In this document: piece by piece, positions 24,132-31,967 of the stretch | Layout of the letters: each line of letters starts with the position of its first letter | How positions within the stretch are numbered: the stretch's first letter is position 1 | NCBI GenBank assembly: GCA_963643465.1 | Contig: CAVIJT010000001.1 | Coordinates: 372,001-436,000, forward strand | Direction: 5' to 3' | Length of the DNA stretch: 64,000 bases | DNA from: CAG-411 sp963643465 | Lineage (GTDB): Bacteria > Bacillota > Clostridia > Lachnospirales > Lachnospiraceae | The notes under the pieces: model-generated | Told to the model about the DNA's origin: nothing | Databases searched by the model: none | The model's input: only the letters and a program-made list of their open reading frames with translations | Made by a program: the position numbers and the translations under genes

Positions 24132-24811
24132 TAACGCACCACCTCATCTCTAACAAGCTCACCATCCTGAATTTCTAAGATTCGGTCTGCCTGTAATGCG
24201 ATTTCCCTGTCGTGAGTAATCAGGATAATCGTTTGCTTATAGGCTTTGTTGGATGCTTTCAATAACTGCATGATTTCCTGTGTATTCTGCGTGTCCAGAT
24301 TGCCTGTTGGTTCATCCGCTAACAAAATAGCCGGTGCATTCATAAGCGCCCTCCCAATAGAAACTCGCTGTTGCTGTCCCCCGGAAAGCTGGCTCGGCAA
24401 ATGCTTTCTTCGCTGTGTAAGCCCAAGGTTTTTTAATAATTCTGCTAAACGCTTTTTATTGATTTTTCGTCCATCCAGTTTTACAGGCAACGTGATATTT
24501 TCCTCTACATTCAAAACAGGAATGAGATTATAAAACTGATAAATCAGCCCTACCTGTCGTCTGCGAAATACCGCAAGCTGTTCTTCGGAACGTTCATACA
24601 CACTTTGTCCGTCTACAAACACTTCGCCGGAAGTAGGACGGTCAATACCTCCAAGGATATGCAGGAGAGTGGATTTTCCTGACCCTGACGCTCCTACAAT
24701 CGCAACAAATTCTCCTTTTTCCACGGAAAAAGAAACATCATTCAATGCATGAACCGTTGTTTCGCCTGTATCGTATGTTTTACAAATATTCTCTACTCTT
24801 AAAATTTCCAT
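24131..24811 (-). CDS. ABC transporter ATP-binding protein (element A cargo)
   Basis: 226 residues, MacB/LolD/BceA type. Walker A GASGSGKSTLL (~res 39-49), Q-loop region GLIYQFYNLIP, signature SGGQQQRVSIGRAL, Walker B ILLADEPTGNLD, H-loop LITHD. Starts at MEILRVENI. Partner of the downstream permease, one-base overlap. Regulated by the two-component system just upstream in the same direction. Confidence 0.95.
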   Translation of the reverse strand: MEILRVENICKTYDTGETTVHALNDVSFSVEKGEFVAIVGASGSGKSTLLHILGGIDRPTSGEVFVDGQSVYERSEEQLAVFRRRQVGLIYQFYNLIPVLNVEENITLPVKLDGRKINKKRLAELLKNLGLTQRRKHLPSQLSGGQQQRVSIGRALMNAPAILLADEPTGNLDTQNTQEIMQLLKASNKAYKQTIILITHDREIALQADRILEIQDGELVRDEVVR

Positions 24812-24928
24812 CATTTATCCTCCTACCAAGAGCAAATTTTTCCTTGTGATAAAAGCATAGCAGGTTATAGTGACTCTATCATGACTATTTCATTACAAAA
24901 ATGTCACTTTAGCACAAAAGGAACCGCA

Positions 24929-25936
24929 TCAGGCGATTCCTTTGTAAAAGCAGATTATAAATTTTGCTCCATGCGGTATTTTGTTCTCAACAGTAATTGT
25001 TCCGTTTTGTTGTGTGATAATCGCTTTCGCTAATGACAATCCAATTCCAACACCGTTCTTTCCAGAATTTTTACCTCGATAAAAGCGTTCAAACAAATGC
25101 GGAATGTCCTCACTTAAAATTCCGTTGCCTGTGTCCATAATGCATATTTGAGTATACATAGAATTTTCTTCAGCACAAATCGTAATCTGCCCACCAGAAG
25201 GTGTGCTTTCAATGCAGTTTTTTACGATATTGGACAGTGCCTCTGCAAGCCATTTTATGTCACCACATAACTGAATATCAGATAGAACCGATATGTTTAA
25301 GATAATATCCTTTACATCCAATGTAACTTCAAACGCTGCTGTTGCCTGTTTGATTAACTCCTTTACAGAAAATGTCTGGTTTTCAAAGATAATTGTCCCG
25401 GCATCCAAACGGGAGAGTTTCAGCAAAACAGCAATCAACCATTCCATGCGTGATAGCAGCATCAACTGTTCTTGTAGCAAACCAGTGTGTTGTTCTTCGT
25501 CAATATTTTCCTGTGATAAAGCTGCATTTATAATTTCAAGGGAAGTAAGCGGTGTTTTTAGCTGATGTGAAATATCCGCCAAAGAATCCGCTAAGTAATC
25601 TTTATCTTTTCTCAACTGCTCTGATTGTTCCAGCAAACGCAATGTCATTTTAGAAATCTCGTTTTTCAGAACTGCAAGTTCACCCTCGTCATAATCATCA
25701 AAACGAATATTATCTTCTCCATGAAGCAACCTGTCAATGTCCTGACTCAAAGCGGAAATTTTCTGATAGCGGCGATAGGTATAAAATAGGGAAATACCAC
25801 TTATCATACAGCCAACCGCCAATGGAAGCCACCAAAACGTTTTACAAGCAAAGAGCATGACTGTGCAACCAATCAGAGTAATTGCAGCATATAGTGTAAT
25901 TTGAATCTGCACTTCCTTATTGCGTAAAAAGTCCAT
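24929..25936 (-). CDS. Sensor histidine kinase with minimal extracellular loop (element A cargo)
   Basis: 335 residues starting MDFLRNKEVQ. Two helices (~res 13-30 and ~35-53) are separated by only a few residues, the intramembrane-sensing design of BceS/LiaS-type kinases. Then a HAMP-like linker, the H-box DISHQLKTPLTSL (H124), N-box IVKNCIES, G1 DTGNG and G2 GIGLSLAKAI. One base after the response-regulator stop. Such kinases commonly watch a neighbouring transporter for antimicrobial-peptide flux; the linked ABC pair fits that. Confidence 0.92.
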   Translation of the reverse strand: MDFLRNKEVQIQITLYAAITLIGCTVMLFACKTFWWLPLAVGCMISGISLFYTYRRYQKISALSQDIDRLLHGEDNIRFDDYDEGELAVLKNEISKMTLRLLEQSEQLRKDKDYLADSLADISHQLKTPLTSLEIINAALSQENIDEEQHTGLLQEQLMLLSRMEWLIAVLLKLSRLDAGTIIFENQTFSVKELIKQATAAFEVTLDVKDIILNISVLSDIQLCGDIKWLAEALSNIVKNCIESTPSGGQITICAEENSMYTQICIMDTGNGILSEDIPHLFERFYRGKNSGKNGVGIGLSLAKAIITQQNGTITVENKIPHGAKFIICFYKGIA

Positions 25937-25937
25937 A

Positions 25938-26609
25938 CTATTTACCTGCCTTATAGCCAAGTCCACGAACAGTCAAAAGAATCTCCGGCTCTTGTGGATT
26001 TGTTTCAATTTTATCTCTTAAACGTTTGATATACACAGTCAATGTATTATCATTAATAAATTCCCCTGTGACATCCCATATCATTTCAAGAAGTTTCTTT
26101 CTTGAAAAAACAACCCCTTGATTTTGCAGAAATACCAACAACAAACGATATTCCAAAGCAGAGAGGAACAGTTCAGTGTTCCCTTTATAAACAGTAGCTT
26201 TCTGAATATCAATCACTATATCTTGGCAGGTAATATGTTCATTCTTTCCATTCGCACGACGTAAAACGGTATTGATTCTTGCCAACAGTTCCCTTGGTCG
26301 GAATGGTTTGCAGATATAATCATCAGCTCCCAACTCTAATCCGCTGACAACACTAAACTCATCATCGTTTGCAGTCAGAAAGATAATAGGAATGTCTTTT
26401 TGGCTCTTAATTGCAGAACAAACACTGAAACCATTACCATCGGTCAAGGAAACATCCAATAATACAATATCAAACTGTTCCTGAGATATTTTCTGCAAAG
26501 CAGCCCGCTGTCCACTTGCGTTATCAATCAAATAGCCTTCGTTTTTCATAAACAAAGTGAGAGATGATACGATATTCGGGTCATCCTCCACCAATAAAAT
26601 TTTCTTCAT
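25938..26609 (-). CDS. OmpR-family response regulator (element A cargo)
   Basis: 223 residues. Receiver domain with acidic pair VEDDPN, phospho-acceptor in IVLLDVSLTDGNG, T/K switch residues in IFLTAND and DDYICKPFRP; then a winged helix (ECRY-type EYRLLLVFLQNQG, YIKRLRDKIE). First gene of the cargo. Probably activates the downstream ABC genes and itself. The 210 bases upstream contain AT-rich sequence but no clear direct repeat that I could assign as its box. Confidence 0.95.
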   Translation of the reverse strand: MKKILLVEDDPNIVSSLTLFMKNEGYLIDNASGQRAALQKISQEQFDIVLLDVSLTDGNGFSVCSAIKSQKDIPIIFLTANDDEFSVVSGLELGADDYICKPFRPRELLARINTVLRRANGKNEHITCQDIVIDIQKATVYKGNTELFLSALEYRLLLVFLQNQGVVFSRKKLLEMIWDVTGEFINDNTLTVYIKRLRDKIETNPQEPEILLTVRGLGYKAGK

Positions 26610-26825
26610 AAATCCTTCAATCCTTTAGGTATTCATAGTGCAGCATAAAGGCAATATAACCCGCACTAAGGCTTTTTTAGTATATCACAAACTTATGAAT
26701 TTTTCTACTGCTGACCATTGCTGTCTAAATGATGATTAAGAATACAATCAAAATTACTACCGCAGAAAGTACATTTTCTGCTAAATTGGTACAGCCAATA
26801 CTTTCCCTTACTGTGATATGTAGTA

Positions 26826-26859
26826 GTCAAAACATCGGGTGCAGACCTGATGTTTTGAC
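26826..26859. repeat. Cargo-slot border hairpin (element A)
   Basis: GTCAAAACATCGGG / CCTGATGTTTTGAC dyad, counterpart of 12335-12368. It separates the cargo (response-regulator side) from the chassis gene at 26884. Confidence 0.65.
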
Positions 26860-26883
26860 CGTAAAACGCTCCCAAATGATACC

Positions 26884-27174
26884 TTATTCTGTTTGGCTGT
26901 TGAAACCGTTCAACTTGGCATTTTCACTTATCTTTCGTCTGCGTTCCTCGCTGTATGGCGGTTGCAGACGGATGGAAAGTCTGGATTTATCCAGAACATA
27001 GGTCACGCCGCCCTGGTCGCAGGATTTTTCCAGTCGGCACAGGTCGGGATACTTCTTGGAAAATGCCGCCAGTCGTTTTCTTAGTCCTGCATTGAACGTG
27101 TAGATACTGGCGGTGTCCTCACCCTCGTTGAACAGGATAATGGTTTCTTTCTCGTATTTCGTCAGCTTACTCAT
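26884..27174 (-). CDS. Conserved small element protein (element A)
   Basis: 96 residues from MSKLTKYEKETIILFNEGED; conserved ASIYTFNAGLRKR and LQPPYSEERRRKISENAKLN. Differs from 12392-12682 at few positions (AAFSKKYPD versus AEFSKKHPD). It overlaps the TTRAP-like 3' end by 8 bases. Function unknown; always next to TTRAP in this window. Confidence 0.75.
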   Translation of the reverse strand: MSKLTKYEKETIILFNEGEDTASIYTFNAGLRKRLAAFSKKYPDLCRLEKSCDQGGVTYVLDKSRLSIRLQPPYSEERRRKISENAKLNGFNSQTE

Positions 27175-27415
27175 AATCACTCTCCATGATGGAATCCGGG
27201 AAAAGCTGTCTCTGCAAACGCAGATTGTAGAAGAAACAGCGATACCACTTATCCGCTTCCTTGTCATTCAGTTTGTTGGAAAGTGTGTAGAACAGCTTCT
27301 TTGCATCCGGGTCAGTGGCAAGGGCGGCAGCATAACGCAGTCGCTCCACAGTAACTTCCCGGTTCGGGCAGCCAAAGGCATACAGTGCTTTCTTTTCGTT
27401 CATGGTCATTTTCAT
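27167..27415 (-). CDS. TTRAP-like transposon-transfer protein (element A)
   Basis: 82 residues from MKMTMNEKKALYAFGCPNRE behind AAGGAGG. Contains LATDPDAKKLFYTLSNKLND and WYRCFFYNLRLQRQLF, the family pattern. It lacks the acidic tail of the element B copy. Upstream hairpin 27448-27487 separates it from tnpV. Confidence 0.72.
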   Translation of the reverse strand: MKMTMNEKKALYAFGCPNREVTVERLRYAAALATDPDAKKLFYTLSNKLNDKEADKWYRCFFYNLRLQRQLFPDSIMESDYE

Positions 27416-27447
27416 AGATTTTTTCCTCCTTGAATTTTGATAAAATA

Positions 27448-27487
27448 AAAGCGACAGATACTCCATGGGGAAAATACCTGTCGCTTT
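27448..27487 (-). terminator. Terminator after tnpV (element A)
   Basis: AAAGCGACAGGTATTTTCCC stem pairing with GAGTATCTGTCGCTTTT and followed by ATTTTA on the minus strand; counterpart of 12987-13024. Confidence 0.75.
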
Positions 27488-27526
27488 GTTTACGGTATTA
27501 AGTTGTCGGGTCTGGAACTGATAAAA

Positions 27527-27904
27527 TCAGCAGTAAATCAATTCCTGTTTGATGATTTCCTCGGCTCTGCTTCGGATGGAGTTCATACAGCGAACCCAGT
27601 ACATGGCATCCTGCATTTTCAATTCCTCGGTCACATTTTCTGCTTTCTGCATCTGACGGATGATAAGCTCACATCTTGCGGTTGCCTGTTCGTTTAGGTC
27701 GGCAAGGTAGGTGTGAAGATTGCCCGTCAAGCAAAGGTCAGAGAATAAGGCAGGGCGGTATGCCTGTAAATATGCTCTGTGAAGTCTGCCCCATTTTCCG
27801 ATGGGGCGGTGTTCCTGTGGCAATTTCAAATCCGGTACATAGTAATCGCCTACAAGGATGTAGTCAATACCATTTTCGTGGATGCGTGGCTTTAATTCGT
27901 TCAT
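27527..27904 (-). CDS. tnpV: TnpV-family transposon protein (element A)
   Basis: 125 residues: GDYYVPDLKLPQEHRPIGKWGRL-type start (GKWGRLHRAYLQ) and the signature MYWVRCMNSIRSRAEEIIKQ with LIYC end. Its ATG overlaps the recombinase stop (ATGA at 27901-27904), so the two are co-translated. About ten residues longer at the N-terminus than the element B copy. Confidence 0.83.
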   Translation of the reverse strand: MNELKPRIHENGIDYILVGDYYVPDLKLPQEHRPIGKWGRLHRAYLQAYRPALFSDLCLTGNLHTYLADLNEQATARCELIIRQMQKAENVTEELKMQDAMYWVRCMNSIRSRAEEIIKQELIYC

Positions 27905-29715
27905 GCGGTTCTCCTTTCTTTGGGTGGCTGCTTGGCAGCCGCTTCCTCGGCTTCTTTTTCTTTTTTACGCTGTCTGTATCTTCGGACAGTTGCGTTTCTT
28001 TTGTCCTTGCGTTCTCTTTCTTTGATTTCTGCAAGCCGCTGTTCTTCCTCCTGCTGTGACAGGATTTCTTCTGCGGTGTCCTCAACTACAAACTGACCAA
28101 TGAAATTGAAATAAATATCAATCCTCTGGCTGCGGTCTTTGGTTCTGCCGCCCGTTGCTTCAAAGACAACGATTTTGTCAATAAACTCATTGAGCATGGT
28201 CGATGTGATTTCAGAAAAGTCCCGGTATCGCTTGACCATACGGACAAACATTTCGCCGCTTTCTTCTTCCTGCTTTAATTCGTCCATTTTTGCTTCCAGT
28301 TCGGCGGCTCGTTCTTCCAACTCCTGCTGTTCCGTATCATACTGCACCATGAGCTTTTCAAATTGGCGGTCAGGTACTTTGCCGGATGCGTTGCCCTCAT
28401 ACAGTTTTTTGATGAAATTATCCAGTTCTGCAATCCGCTTTTTTATCGTCAAAAGTTCCTTTTTACCGTCAGCCTGTGATACCTGCTGACTGGCGTTTGT
28501 CAGTTCCCGGACTTGCTGTAAAAATGTATCTTCATCTTTCAGTACATAAGCGGCAACCTTGCGTATGGCTTCCTCTACCAGACTGTCCAATGTGGATGCC
28601 TTAATAAAGTGCATCGTACATTCCCGGTACATGGATTTATAGGATGGGCAGCGGAAATTGCTGTCTGCATCGTAGGTTTTTCCATCTTCTCTGTGTTGGG
28701 AATGTGGACTTGAATAGGACAGACGTTTTCCGCAATCCGAACAGTAGACCAGTCCAGATAAGCGGTGGGAATAAGTCCCATTCGCAAGGGTTCGTCTTGT
28801 CTTTCTGCGGAGCTTCTGTGCAAGATGCCATGTTTCCTCATCAACAATGGCTTCATGGGTATTCTCAAAGATAATCAGTTCGTCCGGCTTTGCTTTTCTG
28901 CGTTTTTTGGTCTTGAAATTTTCACAGATAGTCTTTCCCAATACGGTATGCCCCATATATTCCTGCTTTTCGAGAATATAACCGATAGCGGTACAATTCC
29001 AACGGTAAGGGTCATGGTAATTATGGCTTCTGCTTTCTCCTGTGCCGGACTGTTCCAGATAAGCAGATGGTATCAGCACTTTTTCCTCAGACAGCTTATT
29101 TGCAATCGCTTTTGTCCCCATACCGTCAATAATCATCTGAAAAATCCTGCGAACAACCTTTGCAGCTTCTTCATCAATCAGAAGATGATTCTTATCCGCC
29201 GGGTCACGCATATAACCATAGGGGATAGCTCCACTGCATCGCTTTCCATCCTGCATCCTTGAACGGAAGATAGCTCTGATTTTATTGCTGGTGTCCTTGG
29301 CGTACCATTCGTTCATAATGTTAAGAAAAGGGGTAAAGTCATTTTCACTTGGGTTGGCACTATCCACACCGTTGTTGATAGCAATAAATCGAACGCCCTT
29401 TTCCGGGAACATGATTTCTGTGTAAAAGCCTACTTTCAGATAATTTCTACCAAATCTCGATAAATCTTTTACGCAGACGGTTTCCACTTCTCCTGCTTCG
29501 ACAGCGGCAATCAATGCCTGAAATCCGGGGCGATTGAAGTCAACTCCACTATAACCATCGTCCGTAAAATGGCGGATATGCTTAAAACCTTGGGAATGTG
29601 CATACTCCTCCAGATATTTCTTCTGGTTGATAATGCTGTTCGATTCGCCCTGCATTTCATCATCACGACTTAAACGCTCATACAGGGCAGTACACTTGAT
29701 TTTCTTAGCTTCCAT
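27901..29715 (-). CDS. Large serine recombinase (element A)
   Basis: 604 residues. Catalytic domain ALYERLSRDDEMQGESNS (S16), DGYSGVDFNRPGF, VKDLSRFGRNYLKVG; recombinase domain YGYMRDPADKNHLLIDE...SAYLEQSGTG; zinc ribbon CSDCGKRLSY; coiled coil ~410-470; basic end. Same class as the element B enzyme yet clearly distinct, which fits the different target base context (AAGGG versus GGT) within the same host gene. Reads inward from the element's right end. Confidence 0.96.
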   Translation of the reverse strand: MEAKKIKCTALYERLSRDDEMQGESNSIINQKKYLEEYAHSQGFKHIRHFTDDGYSGVDFNRPGFQALIAAVEAGEVETVCVKDLSRFGRNYLKVGFYTEIMFPEKGVRFIAINNGVDSANPSENDFTPFLNIMNEWYAKDTSNKIRAIFRSRMQDGKRCSGAIPYGYMRDPADKNHLLIDEEAAKVVRRIFQMIIDGMGTKAIANKLSEEKVLIPSAYLEQSGTGESRSHNYHDPYRWNCTAIGYILEKQEYMGHTVLGKTICENFKTKKRRKAKPDELIIFENTHEAIVDEETWHLAQKLRRKTRRTLANGTYSHRLSGLVYCSDCGKRLSYSSPHSQHREDGKTYDADSNFRCPSYKSMYRECTMHFIKASTLDSLVEEAIRKVAAYVLKDEDTFLQQVRELTNASQQVSQADGKKELLTIKKRIAELDNFIKKLYEGNASGKVPDRQFEKLMVQYDTEQQELEERAAELEAKMDELKQEEESGEMFVRMVKRYRDFSEITSTMLNEFIDKIVVFEATGGRTKDRSQRIDIYFNFIGQFVVEDTAEEILSQQEEEQRLAEIKERERKDKRNATVRRYRQRKKEKEAEEAAAKQPPKERRTA

Positions 29716-29739
29716 TGGCTTCCTCCTCTCGAAAAATTT

Positions 29740-29807
29740 CTATAAGGTACAGAAAAAGCCACATGGAAGATAAAGTCTTTCCATGTGACTTTTTCTCTGT
29801 CCTATAG
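29740..29807. repeat. Long inverted repeat at the recombinase end of element A
   Basis: A 68-base imperfect palindrome. The inner stem CACATGGAAAGA / TCTTCCATGTG is followed by CTTTTTCT on either strand, i.e. a bidirectional terminator shape; outer arms CTATAGGAC / GTACCTTATAG. It lies between the pcfC 5' stub and the recombinase ribosome site, and shares CTATAGGA with the element B repeat. Confidence 0.75.
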
Positions 29808-29815
29808 TATTGTAA

Positions 29816-30408
29816 CCCTTTAGATCAGTGACTACATAAGAGCTGTGCATTTGCATAAGGTTTGGCTTTACAAAGAATCTGGTCTTACCGGAACCCGAAC
29901 CGCCGATAACAAGAATATTTTTATTTCTTGCGTACTTTGGTTCTTTTGGTCTGCCGGACATCATAAGCCTTTCCGTTTCTGTTAAAAGTACATTATTCTC
30001 AAAGACCGGATCAACATATGGCTCAATATCCTTTGCAGTTCCCCATCTTGCAGAACCATACTCCACACCTTGTCGGAACTTCTTGGCATTCTTGGCTTTA
30101 AAATACACTACAAGACGTAGTGCAATACCACACCCTATACCTATCAGCAAATCTTTCGGGAAAAAACTTGGTAATGGATTACTAAATAAATCTTGCAATC
30201 CATTCATGGTTGCCAGCATTTTATCAGAGGCATTCTGCCCCGGTGATACTCTCCAGAGCCATGCTATTTTGTCACAAAAATAACCGGTAAGAAAATATGG
30301 CAGATTCATTAGAAAGAACTTCTTTTTATCTACCTTTCCAATTTCAGCTTTGAGCTTATCAGGAACCGATTTTATATCTTTGACTATCCCTTCTACGACT
30401 TTACTCAT
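29816..30408 (-). pseudogene. pcfC: pcfC/virD4 coupling protein, N-terminal fragment
   Basis: 197 native residues from MSKVVEGIVKDIKSVPD. Two membrane helices (about residues 32-50 and 85-105), then GVEYGSARWGTAKDI and the Walker A loop GGSGSGKTRFF, ending YVVTDLK at the element A junction; 25 further codons to 29740 are element sequence. The start overlaps the pcfB stop (ATGA). It would form a membrane stub with a P-loop but no Walker B. Confidence 0.93.
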
Positions 30409-30881
30409 AGTGACTGTCCCCTGTCTTTTTGATGCTCCCTTGCTCTTTCTCTGTTCTTGTCCTTACCTAGCAACTGCCTAAATTCTGCCAGCTTTTCTTT
30501 CACAGATACTCTGCCACGTTTCTTCTCATTAACTTTTACAAACTCTTTAAATGCCTGTGTAATCACATCAGCATCCTTGCCCTTGAAAAATACCATATAC
30601 TTCGGCGGTTCCACCGTCTTATCCTTTTTCACAGCAAAATCTACATTGCATTTTTTTGCCACTCTCTCAAAGGACTTGATGTTGTTATCCGTAACCTCAA
30701 TACTCGAAGCTCCCATACCCTGTCCGACTAATTTTTTGACTGACATTTTTCCATGTGTTGCCTGTTTCCCGGCTTTGCGGTGTTCAAGATACATCTTCAT
30801 GGCTTTTTTCAGTACATCAGCGGTCAGCCTAGAGGATTTAAAAACAAGGGCAATTGTTTTTTGTGTTACTTCCTCCTGCAT
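30405..30881 (-). CDS. pcfB: PcfB-like conjugation protein (DUF3801)
   Basis: 158 residues: VTQKTIALVFKSSRLTADVL and MKMYLEHRKAGKQATHGK, then the DUF3801 core (SIEVTDNNIKSFERVAKKCN, VDFAVKKDKT, YMVFFKGKDADVITQAFKEF) and a basic tail. In Tn1549-like ICEs and pCF10 this protein works with the coupling ATPase in relaxosome recruitment. ATGA overlap with pcfC. Intact, but its partner is broken. Confidence 0.88.
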   Translation of the reverse strand: MQEEVTQKTIALVFKSSRLTADVLKKAMKMYLEHRKAGKQATHGKMSVKKLVGQGMGASSIEVTDNNIKSFERVAKKCNVDFAVKKDKTVEPPKYMVFFKGKDADVITQAFKEFVKVNEKKRGRVSVKEKLAEFRQLLGKDKNRERAREHQKDRGQSL

Positions 30882-30970
30882 GGTTTTCCTCCTTGATTTT
30901 TTGTTGCTGTAGTTCCGCTATGGTGGAACATACAGCCTGTGTAGCAAATACTTCATAAACTCTCCTTTCC

Positions 30971-30995
30971 ACTTCTGGACATTTTGTCCAAAAGT
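30971..30995. repeat. 25-bp palindrome, ICE backbone copy 3
   Basis: ACTTCTGGAC / GTCCAAAAGT around ATTTT, in the pcfB leader, 90 bases before its start. Same sequence as the copy at 4324-4348. Confidence 0.8.
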
Positions 30996-31011
30996 TCTGT
31001 AAACGCAAAAA

Positions 31012-31046
31012 GGACAGCTACAAACCTTTATGGTCTATAACTGCCC
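31012..31046 (-). terminator. Terminator after the ATPase/HNH pair
   Basis: Minus strand GGGCAGTTATAGACC pairs with GGTTTGTAGCTGTCC, then TTTTTGCG. It closes the two-gene operon 31065-33961. Confidence 0.75.
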
Positions 31047-31064
31047 TAACGCTGTAATATTTTC

Positions 31065-31967
31065 TCATATATCAAATCCATAAATATCTACTAACAAATT
31101 GCTTAATATATCTTTTGTCAACTTGGATAATGGTCTTTTCCCATAAGAAGATTCTTCCATAAAATTTCCGAATACGATTCTATAAAGTTCTTCTTCCGAC
31201 TCAAATAATCCATTATATGTATTAAATAAATCCGTCAAGTATTCCGGATTAAACATAATTGCCTTCTTAATGCATTCCTGGACAATATCTGAATGTATTT
31301 GATATACCTCTCTCAATTTCAATTCCTTTACATTAGATTTAAACTCTCTGCTATCATCTATTTCTATTCCGATTTGCTTATTATCATATAAGTAATCCAT
31401 TCCAGTAATGAAAAAATCAAACGACAGTAAATCATCTGTACTAAATTTCATATTATGTGGCGAATATGATATTGCATTACTTGCTTTTGCATGATTGCAT
31501 GCGTGACAAACAGGCACTAGATTATGAAATGAAACTGCAAGTATAGGATATGTCTCCTTGTCATAAAAATGATCTAAATCACACATAGTCCTTTTATAAG
31601 TCGAATTAACAAAATTTCTATTGCAATACGGACACACTGTAACTTGCAATTCTTCAACAAATTCTTTTCTAGGAAATCTTTGCTTATATAAAGTATTTAT
31701 AATAAATTTCTTATACTTTTTTGCTATTTTACTTTTCCTTAAATTATACACATTCGCAATTTCAACGATTTCATCATAATCTGCACAAATAATATCTGAA
31801 AATGAATACTTCTTACCTCTTACAGATATATTCTTAAGACACCAGTTATTAATTGCTTTAATATTCGTTAAATATGCTTGTTTATGCTGTTGCCTTGGTC
31901 TTACATTAAGCAACAAATGATAAAGTTTGGTCACAGCTTTTTTATCTTTAAAACTAATTGGTATCAT
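31065..31967 (-). CDS. HNH endonuclease, PtuB-like (Septu-type defence)
   Basis: 300 residues. Zinc-bound HNH core: CPYCNRNF (C112, C115), CDLDHFYDK (D132, H133), FHNLVPVCHACNHAKAS (N149, C154, C157, H159). A helical N-terminal 100 residues and a C-terminal 130-residue helical part follow the layout of PtuB-type nucleases. Its ATG overlaps the ATPase stop (ATGA), so the pair is co-translated. Likely the DNA-cutting arm of an anti-phage system. Low GC and very different codon use from the IMEs suggest separate acquisition. Confidence 0.85.
   Translation of the reverse strand: MIPISFKDKKAVTKLYHLLLNVRPRQQHKQAYLTNIKAINNWCLKNISVRGKKYSFSDIICADYDEIVEIANVYNLRKSKIAKKYKKFIINTLYKQRFPRKEFVEELQVTVCPYCNRNFVNSTYKRTMCDLDHFYDKETYPILAVSFHNLVPVCHACNHAKASNAISYSPHNMKFSTDDLLSFDFFITGMDYLYDNKQIGIEIDDSREFKSNVKELKLREVYQIHSDIVQECIKKAIMFNPEYLTDLFNTYNGLFESEEELYRIVFGNFMEESSYGKRPLSKLTKDILSNLLVDIYGFDI

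Larger units (their letters stand above)
15818..29820. mobile_element. Integrative mobilizable element A (serine recombinase, ABC/two-component cargo)
   Basis: About 14.0 kb inserted in pcfC. AAGGG (plus CCCTT) occurs at both junctions, 15818-15822 and 29816-29820; removal restores a coupling-protein frame VVTDLKGTVLVEC. The chassis is the same as element B, in the same order and orientation. Cargo: response regulator, histidine kinase, ABC ATPase, FtsX-type permease, a small beta-rich protein and a lipoprotein. All element-function genes appear intact. Confidence 0.9.

Noticed and set aside
21615..25936. BceAB-RS bacitracin module
   Set aside because: The kinase fits, but the permease topology (about eight helices, two large external domains) is not BceB-like.
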